From Nitrococcus sp. (GTDB lineage Bacteria; Pseudomonadota; Gammaproteobacteria; Nitrococcales; Nitrococcaceae), in NCBI GenBank assembly GCA_030452265.1, contig JAKDMQ010000008.1, positions 1-36,216 on the forward strand: a stretch of 36,216 nt of DNA, given 5' to 3'. Below, one piece after another: positions 28,009-36,216 of the stretch. Every line of letters starts with the position of its first letter. Position 1 is the stretch's first letter. Below the pieces are notes generated by a model. It had not been told where the DNA came from. It saw nothing but the letters and a program-made list of their open reading frames with translations, and ran no database searches. Both the position numbers and the translations under genes were made by a program.

Positions 28009-30898
28009 CCATGATCTCGCACCACAAATCCGCGACTCGACCGCGCTCCTCTGGCAGCGCTTCGCCCGCTATGCAAGCCGGTTCCTCCTGCAATGTCAGG
28101 CGGTGCACACGAGCGCGGTAGGCCCGATAAGCATCCGCGAGCAACCGTGCGTGACTCGGCGCAATCCAACCGCAGGAACTGAGCTCGTCCAGGAGTCGAA
28201 TATTGTCTGTATAGCGCAGCAGGCCCGGGTTATCCACGGCACACGCAAGGGTTCCATATTGCACCATAAATTCGATATCGACGATACCGCCGCGATCCTG
28301 CTTGAGGTCGAAGGTCCCCGGCTGATTAGCGGCCTTCTCGGCGCGCATGCGCGCGCGCATTTGCCTCACCTCCCGGCGCAGGCGCGGGATGTCGCGCCGG
28401 CGCATCAGCACCTGGCGGCGTATGGCGTTTACCTCCTCGGCCAAGCGCGGCGAGCCGGCGACTACGCGTGCGCGAACGAGTGCCTGATGCTCCCAGGTCC
28501 AGGCCTGATGCAACTGATAATTGGCAAAGGCATCGAGGCTCGAGGTGAGCAACCCGGCCTTGCCGTTTGGACGCAGCCGCATGTCGACGGCGTAGAGAAT
28601 GCCTCCCGGAGTCGGGGTGGTCAAAATGTGAATGATCCGCTGCACCAAGCGCGCGAAGAACACGGAATTGTCCACCCGGCGCGTGCCGTCCGTTAGCTGT
28701 TCTTCGCCACGCGCCTCATGGATGAATACGAGATCCAGATCCGAGCCGTAACCGAGCTCGAAACTGCCGAGCTTGCCATAGGCGAGGATGACCAATCCTT
28801 GTTGCACCCATTCGCCGCCCACGCGCCCGCTGGGTTGCCCGTAACGCTCGCTCACATCCCGCCAGGCCAAAGACAGTACCGCCTCGAGGATCACTTCTGC
28901 GATGTCCGTGAGATAATCACTGACCACCATCAACGGCACGGCGCCAGTGATGTCCGCGGCCGCCACGCGCAGGCTGTTGGCCTGTTTGCAATGGCGTAGC
29001 GCCTCCATCGGCTGCTCGAGATCCGCGCCCGATACGTTATCTAGCCGCTGCGCGAGCTCACGCTTGAGGGCATCACGGCCGAGTGGGGCATAGAGCGTGC
29101 GCGGGTCGAGCAGCTCGTCCAGCAGCACCGGATGGCGGGTGAGCAGGCGCGCGATCCAAAGGCTGCCCGCGCAGAGCTGGACCAGCTGCGAGAGCGCCAA
29201 CGGATGTTCGTTGAGCAACGCGAGATAGGCGGTACGCCGCGCGATCGACTCCAGCAGCGCGAGCACGCGGGGCAGGGTTGCATCCGGGCAGCGCCCAGCG
29301 CCCACGGCCCGAACCAGCATGGGCATGAGCCGATCGAGGCGGCTGCGCCCTTGCGCCGAGAGCGCCCGGCAGCTATAGCTCTCGTGCAACGCATCCAATC
29401 GCTCGCGCGCCTTGGCCGGCTCGCGATAGCCGGCGACGTAGAGGCGTTCGGCCGCCTCATCCGCTTGCGCCCTGCCGAGCCAGACATCGGCCAACTCGGC
29501 CTGCTCCTTATCGCCCCCGTCCTCACCCTGCGGCGCCATGAACACCTGGTCGAAATGCTCATGCACCTTCTGCCGCCAAGCCTCGAGCCTGTGCTGCAAA
29601 GCGTCGTAATCGGCATATCCCATGGCGTGAGCCAGGCGTAGACGATCGAGCGCCTCGCTTGGTAGATCGTGCGTCTGGCGATCATCCAGCATCTGCAATC
29701 GATTCTCGATCCGGCGCAGGAATCGATAGGCTTCGCTAAGCTCATCGCGGGCAAAGCGCGGTAGCTGACCCTGCTCGGCCAGACAGTCCAGGACGGGCAA
29801 CAGCCCGCGCCGGCGCAGCGCACGCTCCTGGCCGCCGCGGATGAGCTGAAAAACCTGACCGATGAACTCGACTTCCCGGATTCCGCCGCGACCCAGCTTG
29901 ATATTCTCCTCCAGACCCTTGCGCTCGACCTCGCGCGCGACCAGCGCCTTCATCGCGCGTAATGACTCCAGCGCTCCATAATCCAGGTAGCGTCGGTAGA
30001 CGAAAGGCGCGAGGTGCTCCAACAGCTGTCGACCGCGCTCGGAGTCGCCGCCGACCACCCGCGCTTTGATCAGGGCGTAACGCTCCCACTCTCGACCCTG
30101 ATGCTCGTAGTAGATCTCCATGCCGTTAAAGCTCATGACCAGCGGACCGCACTGGCCATAGGGGCGCAGGCGCATATCCACGCGGTAGACTTGACCGTCC
30201 GGAGTTTGTTCGTCGAGCACGGCGATGAGCTGACGCCCCAGTCGCGTGAAAAACTCCTCGTTGCTGAGCCGTCGAGAACCGTCTGTGCGACCCGCTTCCG
30301 GATAACAGAAGATGAGATCGATGTCCGAGGAGAAGTTGAGCTCTTGCCCGCCTAGCTTACCCATCCCCAGGACGACCATCCGCTGAGGCTCGCCGGCGTC
30401 AGCGCGCGGCCTCCCGCATTGATTGCATAGCCATTCATGCAGGCAGGTGAGCGCCTGGTCGATGCACGCATCGGCAAGTGCCGAGAGCTCGCGCAAGGTG
30501 TCATCGAGCTCTGCCCAGCCGGCGAGATCCCGCCAGGCAATGCGCACCATCTCTCGACGCCGAAAAGCGCGCAGCGCGGCCTTCAGGGATGCGATCTCAG
30601 AGACTTCGACCGCGCGCTGGCGCAGCCGCTTATAGTAACCATCGGCCGCGTACGGCTGCAGCAGGTCAGCGCTGTCAGCGAGCTCGCCTAGCAGCTCGGG
30701 GTAGCGCAGGCAGGCACGGACGACGAATTGGCTGCACGCCCACACCCGTGGTAGCGAGGCGAGCACGGGCTCGGCCTCGAGGCGCTGCGCCGGCTCGCCA
30801 AGCTCTTCCAGAGCGGCGCGTACTGCTTCGCACAAGGGCGCGGGCAGGCCGGCAATTGCATCACTAAGCGCGCTTTGCGATTGCTTGACGGATGTCAT
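27998..30898 (-). CDS. glnE: Bifunctional glutamine synthetase adenylyltransferase/deadenylase
   Basis: VVLGMGKLGGQELNFSSDIDLIFCYPE, ILAYGKLGSFELGYGSDLDLVFIHE duplicated nucleotidyltransferase motifs; QDRGGIVDIEFMVQY. Confidence 0.97.
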   Translation of the reverse strand: MTSVKQSQSALSDAIAGLPAPLCEAVRAALEELGEPAQRLEAEPVLASLPRVWACSQFVVRACLRYPELLGELADSADLLQPYAADGYYKRLRQRAVEVSEIASLKAALRAFRRREMVRIAWRDLAGWAELDDTLRELSALADACIDQALTCLHEWLCNQCGRPRADAGEPQRMVVLGMGKLGGQELNFSSDIDLIFCYPEAGRTDGSRRLSNEEFFTRLGRQLIAVLDEQTPDGQVYRVDMRLRPYGQCGPLVMSFNGMEIYYEHQGREWERYALIKARVVGGDSERGRQLLEHLAPFVYRRYLDYGALESLRAMKALVAREVERKGLEENIKLGRGGIREVEFIGQVFQLIRGGQERALRRRGLLPVLDCLAEQGQLPRFARDELSEAYRFLRRIENRLQMLDDRQTHDLPSEALDRLRLAHAMGYADYDALQHRLEAWRQKVHEHFDQVFMAPQGEDGGDKEQAELADVWLGRAQADEAAERLYVAGYREPAKARERLDALHESYSCRALSAQGRSRLDRLMPMLVRAVGAGRCPDATLPRVLALLESIARRTAYLALLNEHPLALSQLVQLCAGSLWIARLLTRHPVLLDELLDPRTLYAPLGRDALKRELAQRLDNVSGADLEQPMEALRHCKQANSLRVAAADITGAVPLMVVSDYLTDIAEVILEAVLSLAWRDVSERYGQPSGRVGGEWVQQGLVILAYGKLGSFELGYGSDLDLVFIHEARGEEQLTDGTRRVDNSVFFARLVQRIIHILTTPTPGGILYAVDMRLRPNGKAGLLTSSLDAFANYQLHQAWTWEHQALVRARVVAGSPRLAEEVNAIRRQVLMRRRDIPRLRREVRQMRARMRAEKAANQPGTFDLKQDRGGIVDIEFMVQYGTLACAVDNPGLLRYTDNIRLLDELSSCGWIAPSHARLLADAYRAYRARVHRLTLQEEPACIAGEALPEERGRVADLWCEIMGEE

Positions 30899-31256
30899 AT
30901 ATAACGGAGCTTACTGGGCGCTTGGAGTATCAAGCAACTAGCAGGCCCTAGTTCCAACTGCAACCCAAGCGCCTTCAACGGCGCGCGTGAGCGGGGTTTG
31001 GCGCCGTAACCCGCTGCATGAGCACCGTTGCAAACGGCGCAAGGCTGGTCTAATGTCCACGGTGGTTCGTGAACTGGCCGACGCTTTGCGCCGCGGGGCA
31101 ATCGGCCTCGCTTCGGTAGCGCCGCGGAGGAATCCGCCGCTCAGCAATCGACCCACGGGGCAAGCCAGCGGCTTGCATCCGTCACCGGGTTCCGGGCATG
31201 ACCTGGCGCTCCGGCGAATTAGGACAACATGGCAGATGACTGGCGAGTGACTGAAG

Positions 31257-31544
31257 ATGAAATCGATCTATGTGGGGAACCTGCCTTTTACCGCATCCGA
31301 AGATGAAGTGCGAGATCTATTCGCGCAATACGGCGAGGTAAGTGAAGTGCGGCTCATCACCGACCGCGACACGGGGCGCCCACGGGGATTTGGCTTCGTG
31401 CGGATGTCTCCGGCCGAAGCTGACGCGGCTATCGAGGCCCTCAACGGGACCGAGCTCGGCGGACGTACCCTGCGTATCAATGAAGCACAGGAACGCCAGG
31501 AACGGCGGCCCCGGCAGCCGGGTCGTGGCCCTCGTCGCTTCTGA
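31257..31544 (+). CDS. RNA recognition motif (RRM) RNA-binding protein
   Basis: RNP2 IYVGNL and RNP1 RGFGFVRM; Arg-rich C-terminal tail. Confidence 0.95.
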   Translation: MKSIYVGNLPFTASEDEVRDLFAQYGEVSEVRLITDRDTGRPRGFGFVRMSPAEADAAIEALNGTELGGRTLRINEAQERQERRPRQPGRGPRRF

Positions 31545-31572
31545 TAACGTCGCAAACTAGCCATTGAAACCA

Positions 31573-31606
31573 GCCCCCAGCGAGGGAAACCGTTGGGGGC
31601 TTCGTG
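31573..31606 (+). terminator. Rho-independent-like terminator downstream of the RRM gene
   Basis: GCCCCCAGCG-AGGGAAAC-CGTTGGGGGC stem (10 bp, one G:U) followed by TTCGTG; weak U tract. Confidence 0.65.
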
Positions 31607-31634
31607 TGTTAGTGGGCGCATCCCAACCGATAAA

Positions 31635-31657
31635 TGCATAATACTAGACTTGACCCC
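31635..31657 (+). repeat. Dispersed repeat copy A (TGCATAATACTAGACTTGACCCC)
   Basis: Matches copies at 32655-32679 (inverted) and 32712-32736 (direct). Confidence 0.7.
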
Positions 31658-32606
31658 ACCGACACAAGTGATGCAGCACAACCTCGGGCCGGCAGTTGAA
31701 TCGCACGTCGACGATAGAGGAACCCGCGCCCACCGAGGTATAGCCGTACAGCGTGCGGTAGCGCCAGGCGCCGGCGGTAAAACTCCGCGGGCACTCGGCG
31801 TTGGTAAGCAATGCAATTCCGCCTGGCAGTCGGATCTGGCCACCGTGGGTGTGACCGCAGAGCACGGCGTCAAAGCCGCTATGGGCCGCCTGCCGGAATA
31901 GCTCGGGCGAGTGGCACAAGAGAATGCTGGGAGCCTGGTGTGGAACCCCATCGCAGGCCCTCTCTAGATTGTCCGTACGAAAGAAATGAGGGTCGTCGAC
32001 TCCAACGAGACAGAGGCTCTTACCGCCACGCTCGAGGCGAGCCCACTCATTGAGCAACAGCCGAATACCCATGGCCTCCATTGCCGGCACCATGTGGATA
32101 GAGTCGTGGTTTCCTAGGACGGCATACACTGGATCACGCAAGTGGCGGCGCAGGTAGTCAAGACCCTCCAGTGCCGGTTGCAGCGGACCGTACGTACGAT
32201 AACGATAATCTCCGGTCAATACGCAGACATCGTAATCGATCCCGCCTACCCGCTCGGCCAAAACCCTAGCGAATTCCGGATGGGCATCGATGTGTAGGTC
32301 CGAGAGCTGCAGCAGCCTCAAGCCTACCAAAGGCGCGGGCAGATTGCGGATCGGCAGGCGATGGTGGACGAGCGCAATATCCCGGGCATTGCGCTGGCCG
32401 CGGCGATAGAGGCCGGACAAACGCAAGGCGAGCCGCAGCAGCCGGCTCAAGGAAAGCGCATTCTCCGGATGGAAATAGGTGCGCCCGCGCCCGAACACGG
32501 GCGCTTCGCCTTCTGATTCGATGCCAAGACGCTGACGTAGGTGCACGGGGTCCACACGTGCGCTGAGCGTATCCATCGGTCCGAGACGTTGTAAAGGCTC
32601 GTGCAT
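31644..32606 (-). CDS. Metallophosphoesterase (YaeI-like calcineurin-like phosphoesterase)
   Basis: LRLLQLSDLHIDAHPEFARVL, VLTGDYRYR, YAVLGNHDS, LLCHSPELFRQAAHSGFDAVLCGHTHGGQIRLP; start chosen at MHEPLQR, the longer ORF overlaps rsmJ. Confidence 0.92.
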   Translation of the reverse strand: MHEPLQRLGPMDTLSARVDPVHLRQRLGIESEGEAPVFGRGRTYFHPENALSLSRLLRLALRLSGLYRRGQRNARDIALVHHRLPIRNLPAPLVGLRLLQLSDLHIDAHPEFARVLAERVGGIDYDVCVLTGDYRYRTYGPLQPALEGLDYLRRHLRDPVYAVLGNHDSIHMVPAMEAMGIRLLLNEWARLERGGKSLCLVGVDDPHFFRTDNLERACDGVPHQAPSILLCHSPELFRQAAHSGFDAVLCGHTHGGQIRLPGGIALLTNAECPRSFTAGAWRYRTLYGYTSVGAGSSIVDVRFNCRPEVVLHHLCRWGQV

Positions 32607-32654
32607 AAGGTTCTCGTTTGAAGCACCGGCATCTTCGCCGTGATACGCCCCGAT

Positions 32655-32679
32655 AGGGTCAAGTCTGGTATTGCGTATT
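32655..32679 (-). repeat. Dispersed repeat copy B (AGGGTCAAGTCTGGTATTGCGTATT on plus strand)
   Basis: Inverted relative to copies A and C; forms a long hairpin with copy C. Confidence 0.7.
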
Positions 32680-32711
32680 CCACAGGTGCGCAAATCATCT
32701 AAGTATCTGGG

Positions 32712-32736
32712 ATGCGCAATACTAGACTTGCCGCCA
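32712..32736 (+). repeat. Dispersed repeat copy C (ATGCGCAATACTAGACTTGCCGCCA)
   Basis: Paired with copy B: CAAGTCT[A/G]GTATTGCG arms; ends 2 bp from the rsmJ stop. Confidence 0.7.
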
Positions 32737-32737
32737 T

Positions 32738-33565
32738 TCATTCCGCGGCGCCCCGATAGACATCGAAGCGTGTGCTGCGTCCAACAATCTGATAGTCTGG
32801 CCGCTCTCCCGCCAGAGGCTCGGCATGCCGAGGGCGCTTGACCACTACCCGCTCGGTTGCGGTTTGTTGGGCGACTTGTAACAAAGTATCGGCAGTATCC
32901 ACTACCCCCAATAGTACTTGTAGGACCTGCATCTCCTTTCTGGGAGCCGCGCGCTTGATTTGCCGTGGATACATGGGATCGAGATAGACCACCTGCGGTC
33001 GCTCCTTGCGCGTGCACGTACGCAGCCAGGCCGCGGCATCGCCCGCGATGAGACGCATGCGAGCGAGGGAGCTCAGAGTGGGCGCCCGGCGGGCTGCGCG
33101 CTCGCACGCATCCTCCAGCAACGCAAAGACTACTGGGGATCGCTCGATTAGGGTTACGCGTGCACCGAGCTGCGCCAGGATGTAAGCATCACGCCCCAGC
33201 CCGGCGGTGGCATCCACCACTTGGCGCGAGCCATGCCGCGCCAGCCCGCAGGCGCGGGCGATGGCCTCACCTCGAGCGCTGGCACGATCGGCTCGATACG
33301 CCTGCTGGCCGCCGCTGAGCTGCGCGCGAACGGCAAGCTCCCGACCGGCCGTGCGCAATCGCAGCCACAACGCCTCAGGGCTGCACGCAAGATATAACCC
33401 CCGCGCTGGAGGGCATTCGATGAGTTTTGCATCGAGCCGCCGCGCGAGCGCCCGGGCCGCGGCGTGGCATTCCTCGGCGGTGGGCAGGACCCCGACTAGG
33501 CCAGCAGATCCAGGCAAGCTACTGATTGGATTGGTTGTGCCTAGGCGAGCGGGTGTGGTAAGCAT
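32738..33565 (-). CDS. rsmJ: 16S rRNA (guanine1516-N2)-methyltransferase RsmJ
   Basis: VVDATAGLGRDAYILAQLGARVTLIERSP, VVYLDPMYPRQIKRAAPRKEMQVLQ; start chosen at MLTTPARL. Confidence 0.93.
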   Translation of the reverse strand: MLTTPARLGTTNPISSLPGSAGLVGVLPTAEECHAAARALARRLDAKLIECPPARGLYLACSPEALWLRLRTAGRELAVRAQLSGGQQAYRADRASARGEAIARACGLARHGSRQVVDATAGLGRDAYILAQLGARVTLIERSPVVFALLEDACERAARRAPTLSSLARMRLIAGDAAAWLRTCTRKERPQVVYLDPMYPRQIKRAAPRKEMQVLQVLLGVVDTADTLLQVAQQTATERVVVKRPRHAEPLAGERPDYQIVGRSTRFDVYRGAAE

Positions 33566-33629
33566 GCGCAATTCGTAGTTTTCCCATTTTGCGCAAGAAG
33601 GTTTCGCGCAATGAAGGTAGCGCCAAGCG

Positions 33630-35417
33630 ATGGCTGATAATACCCAAGCCGCGATCGATCCGGCGGAGCTCGCGCGCGTAATCGCCGAGATCGCCGACAA
33701 AAGCCAGCAACTGGTCCAGGATTTCCTGACCCGTGAGGAATCCGCCCATCATCTCGCGCTGGCGGATACCCTGCAAATGAGCCGGCTGTTTCAGGATCTC
33801 TACGCCCGCATGATGGCCGATCCGCTGCAGTTGGCTCAGAGCCAGGTCGCATTCTGGCAGGATTACATGTTGCTCATGCAGCGCTCCACGCTGCGCATGA
33901 TGGGCTTCGATGTCGAGCCGATGATCCGCCCGCATGAGAAAGACCGGCGCTTTAAACACGAATCCTGGGAGTCGAACCTCTTGTTCGACTTCATCAAGCA
34001 ATCCTATCTGCTCTCGGCCGACTATATCCACCACATCGTCAAGAATGTCGACGGCCTGGATGACAAGACCGAGAGAAAGATCGATTTCTACACCCGGCAG
34101 TTCATCGATGCCTTGTCGCCTTCCAACTTTCTCGCTACCAACCCGGAGATTCTGGGCAAAACAATCGAAAGCCGCGGGCAGAACCTGCTCAATGGGCTCA
34201 ATAACCTGCTGGAGGATCTGGAACGCGGCGGTGGCACTCTGAACATTCGCATGACCGACCCGGATGCCTTCGAGCTCGGTCGGGATCTGGCCCTGACACC
34301 AGGCAAGGTAATCTATGAGACCGACTTGGCTCAGCTCATCCAATACGAGCCGGCAACGGAGAAGGTCTACAAGCGGCCGGTTTTGTTCATCCCGCCCTGG
34401 ATCAATAAGTACTACATCCTCGATCTGCAGCCGAAAAACTCCCTGGTCAAGTGGCTGGTGGAGCAAGGCCATAGCGTATTTGTCCTCTCTTGGCGCAACC
34501 CGAGCGCGGAGTTCGCGAACAAGGCCTTCGACGATTACCTGCTGGAAGGACCCATCGCGGCGCTAGGTGCCATCGAGCAGTCTGTTGGTGTGAACGAGGT
34601 CAACCTGGTCGGTTACTGCCTGGGGGGAACGTTGCTCGCCTGCACCCTCGCCTATATGGCGGCGCAAGGGGACCGCCGCGCCCACAGTGCGACGTTCCTT
34701 ACTAGCCTCTTGGACTTCGAGAATCCGGGCGAGCTCGAGATCTTCATCGATGAGGATCAGCTGCGATCATTAGAGGAGCAAATGCAGCGCCGCGGTTACC
34801 TGACCGGCGCGCAGATGGCCCACACCATGAGCAGCCTGCGGGCGAACGACCTCATCTGGTCGTTTTTCGTCAATAATTACCTGCGCGGCGAGGATCCCTT
34901 TCCCTTTGACCTGCTGTACTGGAACCAGGACTCCACCAACATGCCGGCCCGTATGCACGCGTTTTACCTGCGCAACATGTACTTGGAGAATAGACTGCGC
35001 GAGCCGGGCGGCATTACCCTCGCCGGCGAGCCCATCGATCTTGCCAAGATCCGAGTGCCGGCTTTTTTCCTCTCCACTCGGGAAGACCACATCGCGCCCT
35101 GGAAGGCCACCTATCAAGGCTTACGCTTACTAAGCGGCAACACGAGATTCGTTCTGAGCGGCTCCGGGCACGTTGCCGGTGTCATCAACCCCCCGGCCAA
35201 GGAGAAATACGGTTATTGGACCAACGCCAACACTCCGGAAGACCCGGACGAGTGGGTGGCGGCCGCGGCGTATCACACAGGCTCCTGGTGGCCATGCTGG
35301 GTTGGCTGGCTGAACCAAAAAGGCGGCGCCAAGGTAAAAGCCCGTCGCGTCGGCGCGGGCAAGCTCGAGCCTATCGAGGATGCACCGGGCAGCTATGTCC
35401 GAGAGCGCCATGATTGA
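33630..35417 (+). CDS. phaC: Class I poly(3-hydroxyalkanoate) synthase
   Basis: Lipase-like box GYCLGGTLLA, FIPPWINKYYILDLQPKNSLVKWLVEQGHSVFVLSWRNP, SGSGHVAGVINPP. Confidence 0.96.
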   Translation: MADNTQAAIDPAELARVIAEIADKSQQLVQDFLTREESAHHLALADTLQMSRLFQDLYARMMADPLQLAQSQVAFWQDYMLLMQRSTLRMMGFDVEPMIRPHEKDRRFKHESWESNLLFDFIKQSYLLSADYIHHIVKNVDGLDDKTERKIDFYTRQFIDALSPSNFLATNPEILGKTIESRGQNLLNGLNNLLEDLERGGGTLNIRMTDPDAFELGRDLALTPGKVIYETDLAQLIQYEPATEKVYKRPVLFIPPWINKYYILDLQPKNSLVKWLVEQGHSVFVLSWRNPSAEFANKAFDDYLLEGPIAALGAIEQSVGVNEVNLVGYCLGGTLLACTLAYMAAQGDRRAHSATFLTSLLDFENPGELEIFIDEDQLRSLEEQMQRRGYLTGAQMAHTMSSLRANDLIWSFFVNNYLRGEDPFPFDLLYWNQDSTNMPARMHAFYLRNMYLENRLREPGGITLAGEPIDLAKIRVPAFFLSTREDHIAPWKATYQGLRLLSGNTRFVLSGSGHVAGVINPPAKEKYGYWTNANTPEDPDEWVAAAAYHTGSWWPCWVGWLNQKGGAKVKARRVGAGKLEPIEDAPGSYVRERHD

Positions 35418-35467
35418 CTACCGCCCGGCGCGGCAAGCCGCTCGCGGATGCTGAAAATCCCTGCAGG

Positions 35468-36216
35468 CTACTTGGGAGACACCACGCGCACCGGTGCCTC
35501 GGAATCGATGCCAAGACCGCGACCGGTCGCAGCGTCGATCAGCAGCTCGCTGCCGTGGCGCTCGGCCGGCGCCAAGGTACAGCGGAATTCCCGCCAATGC
35601 CTGTTGCTGATCAGCAGTCGCGGAGCGGACTCGGGAACCTGCCCGATGCACGCGTGCAGGCACTCGCTGTAGCGCACGGAACGAATCTGCCCCACCCGGG
35701 CTTCCAAGGTCGGACCGCCGTCGAAGATATCCACGTAACCTTCGTAGTGAAATCCTTCCTCCTGCAGCAGACCCAACGCGGCCCGCGTGTGGTCATGGAC
35801 GCGGCCGATCACAGCCTGTGCTTCGGGTCTTAGCAAGGGCACATAGATGGGATTGCGCGGCATCAGCTCGGCGATAAAGGTCTTCCCTCGCGTCCCGGAA
35901 AGATAATCGGCGCGGCGGAATTCCATTGAGAAGAAATGCTGCCCCAGGCAATCCCAAAACGGCGAGCGCCCGCGCTCGTCGCTGACACCACGCATCTCGG
36001 CCACCACTTTGGGCGCAAAGCGCTCGCTGAACTCGGCGAAAAAGAGGAAGCGGCACTTGGACAATAGCCGACTATTGCCGCGTCCGCGGTACTCCGGATC
36101 CAAGTAGAGCGAGCCGATCTCGGCGCAGCCCGTGTAATCGTTGGTCAAATAGAGGGTCGGTATCGATTTGTATACACCGAGCTCGCGCGAGGCGTGCACG
36201 ACGGTGCTGAGGCGAT
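35468..36216 (-). CDS. astA: Arginine N-succinyltransferase, N-terminus beyond the window edge
   Basis: YTGCAEIGSLYLDPEYRGRGNSRLLSKCRFLFFAEF, VVAEMRGVSDERGRSPFWDCLGQHFFSMEFRRADYLS, FDGGPTLEAR. Confidence 0.94.
   Translation of the reverse strand, partial: RLSTVVHASRELGVYKSIPTLYLTNDYTGCAEIGSLYLDPEYRGRGNSRLLSKCRFLFFAEFSERFAPKVVAEMRGVSDERGRSPFWDCLGQHFFSMEFRRADYLSGTRGKTFIAELMPRNPIYVPLLRPEAQAVIGRVHDHTRAALGLLQEEGFHYEGYVDIFDGGPTLEARVGQIRSVRYSECLHACIGQVPESAPRLLISNRHWREFRCTLAPAERHGSELLIDAATGRGLGIDSEAPVRVVSPK

Noticed and set aside
30987-31250. 87-aa plus ORF before the RRM gene
   Set aside because: Low-complexity basic composition with no domain; better explained as noncoding leader.
32607-33107. 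N-terminal extension of the metallophosphoesterase ORF
   Set aside because: Runs antisense/overlapping with the well-supported rsmJ gene and through repeat copies B and C; homology-like sequence starts after MHEPLQR.
1-36216. CRISPR arrays, defense operons, prophage or intact insertion sequences
   Set aside because: No regularly spaced identical repeats with unique spacers, and no cas, integrase or transposase-like ORFs seen in any frame.

Overview
This 36.2-kb window looks like a gammaproteobacterial chromosome segment and consists mostly of conserved housekeeping blocks. From left to right: hrcA(-, with a CIRCE operator)/nadK-recN(+)/fur(-)/bamE(+)/rnfH-DUF349(-); a RAM-only Lrp-like gene and a Uma2-family gene; a long minus-strand operon trpF-trpB-trpA-accD-folC-dedD(SPOR)-[ankyrin ORF]-cvpA-purF-metZ-glycerate kinase; truA; a second Uma2 gene; an NO-response module (nnrS-nsrR-hemerythrin-like); LpxL/M-type acyltransferase, zf-CHCC, ilvE and glnE; an RRM protein; a metallophosphoesterase; rsmJ/phaC; and a truncated astA. 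I saw no rRNA, tRNA, CRISPR array or intact transposase. The accessory signal is concentrated in five places: (i) an ankyrin-repeat-only gene with a 34-aa (102-bp) period, placed between dedD and cvpA next to a long inverted repeat; (ii) at least three families of short dispersed or palindromic repeats (GGGCCTGTTGACATCCACCCACG; GGAAAATAG...CTATTTTCC; CAAGTCTAGTATTGCG), some of which supply stop codons or sit at gene ends; (iii) a five-unit GTGAGGA heptamer array across the glnE-ilvE junction; (iv) a hemerythrin-like protein that appears to lack the canonical helix-2 HHxxE motif, next to nsrR; (v) a structured nnrS upstream region. No whole new system can be asserted from the sequence alone. 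The ankyrin insertion and the repeat families are the best leads.
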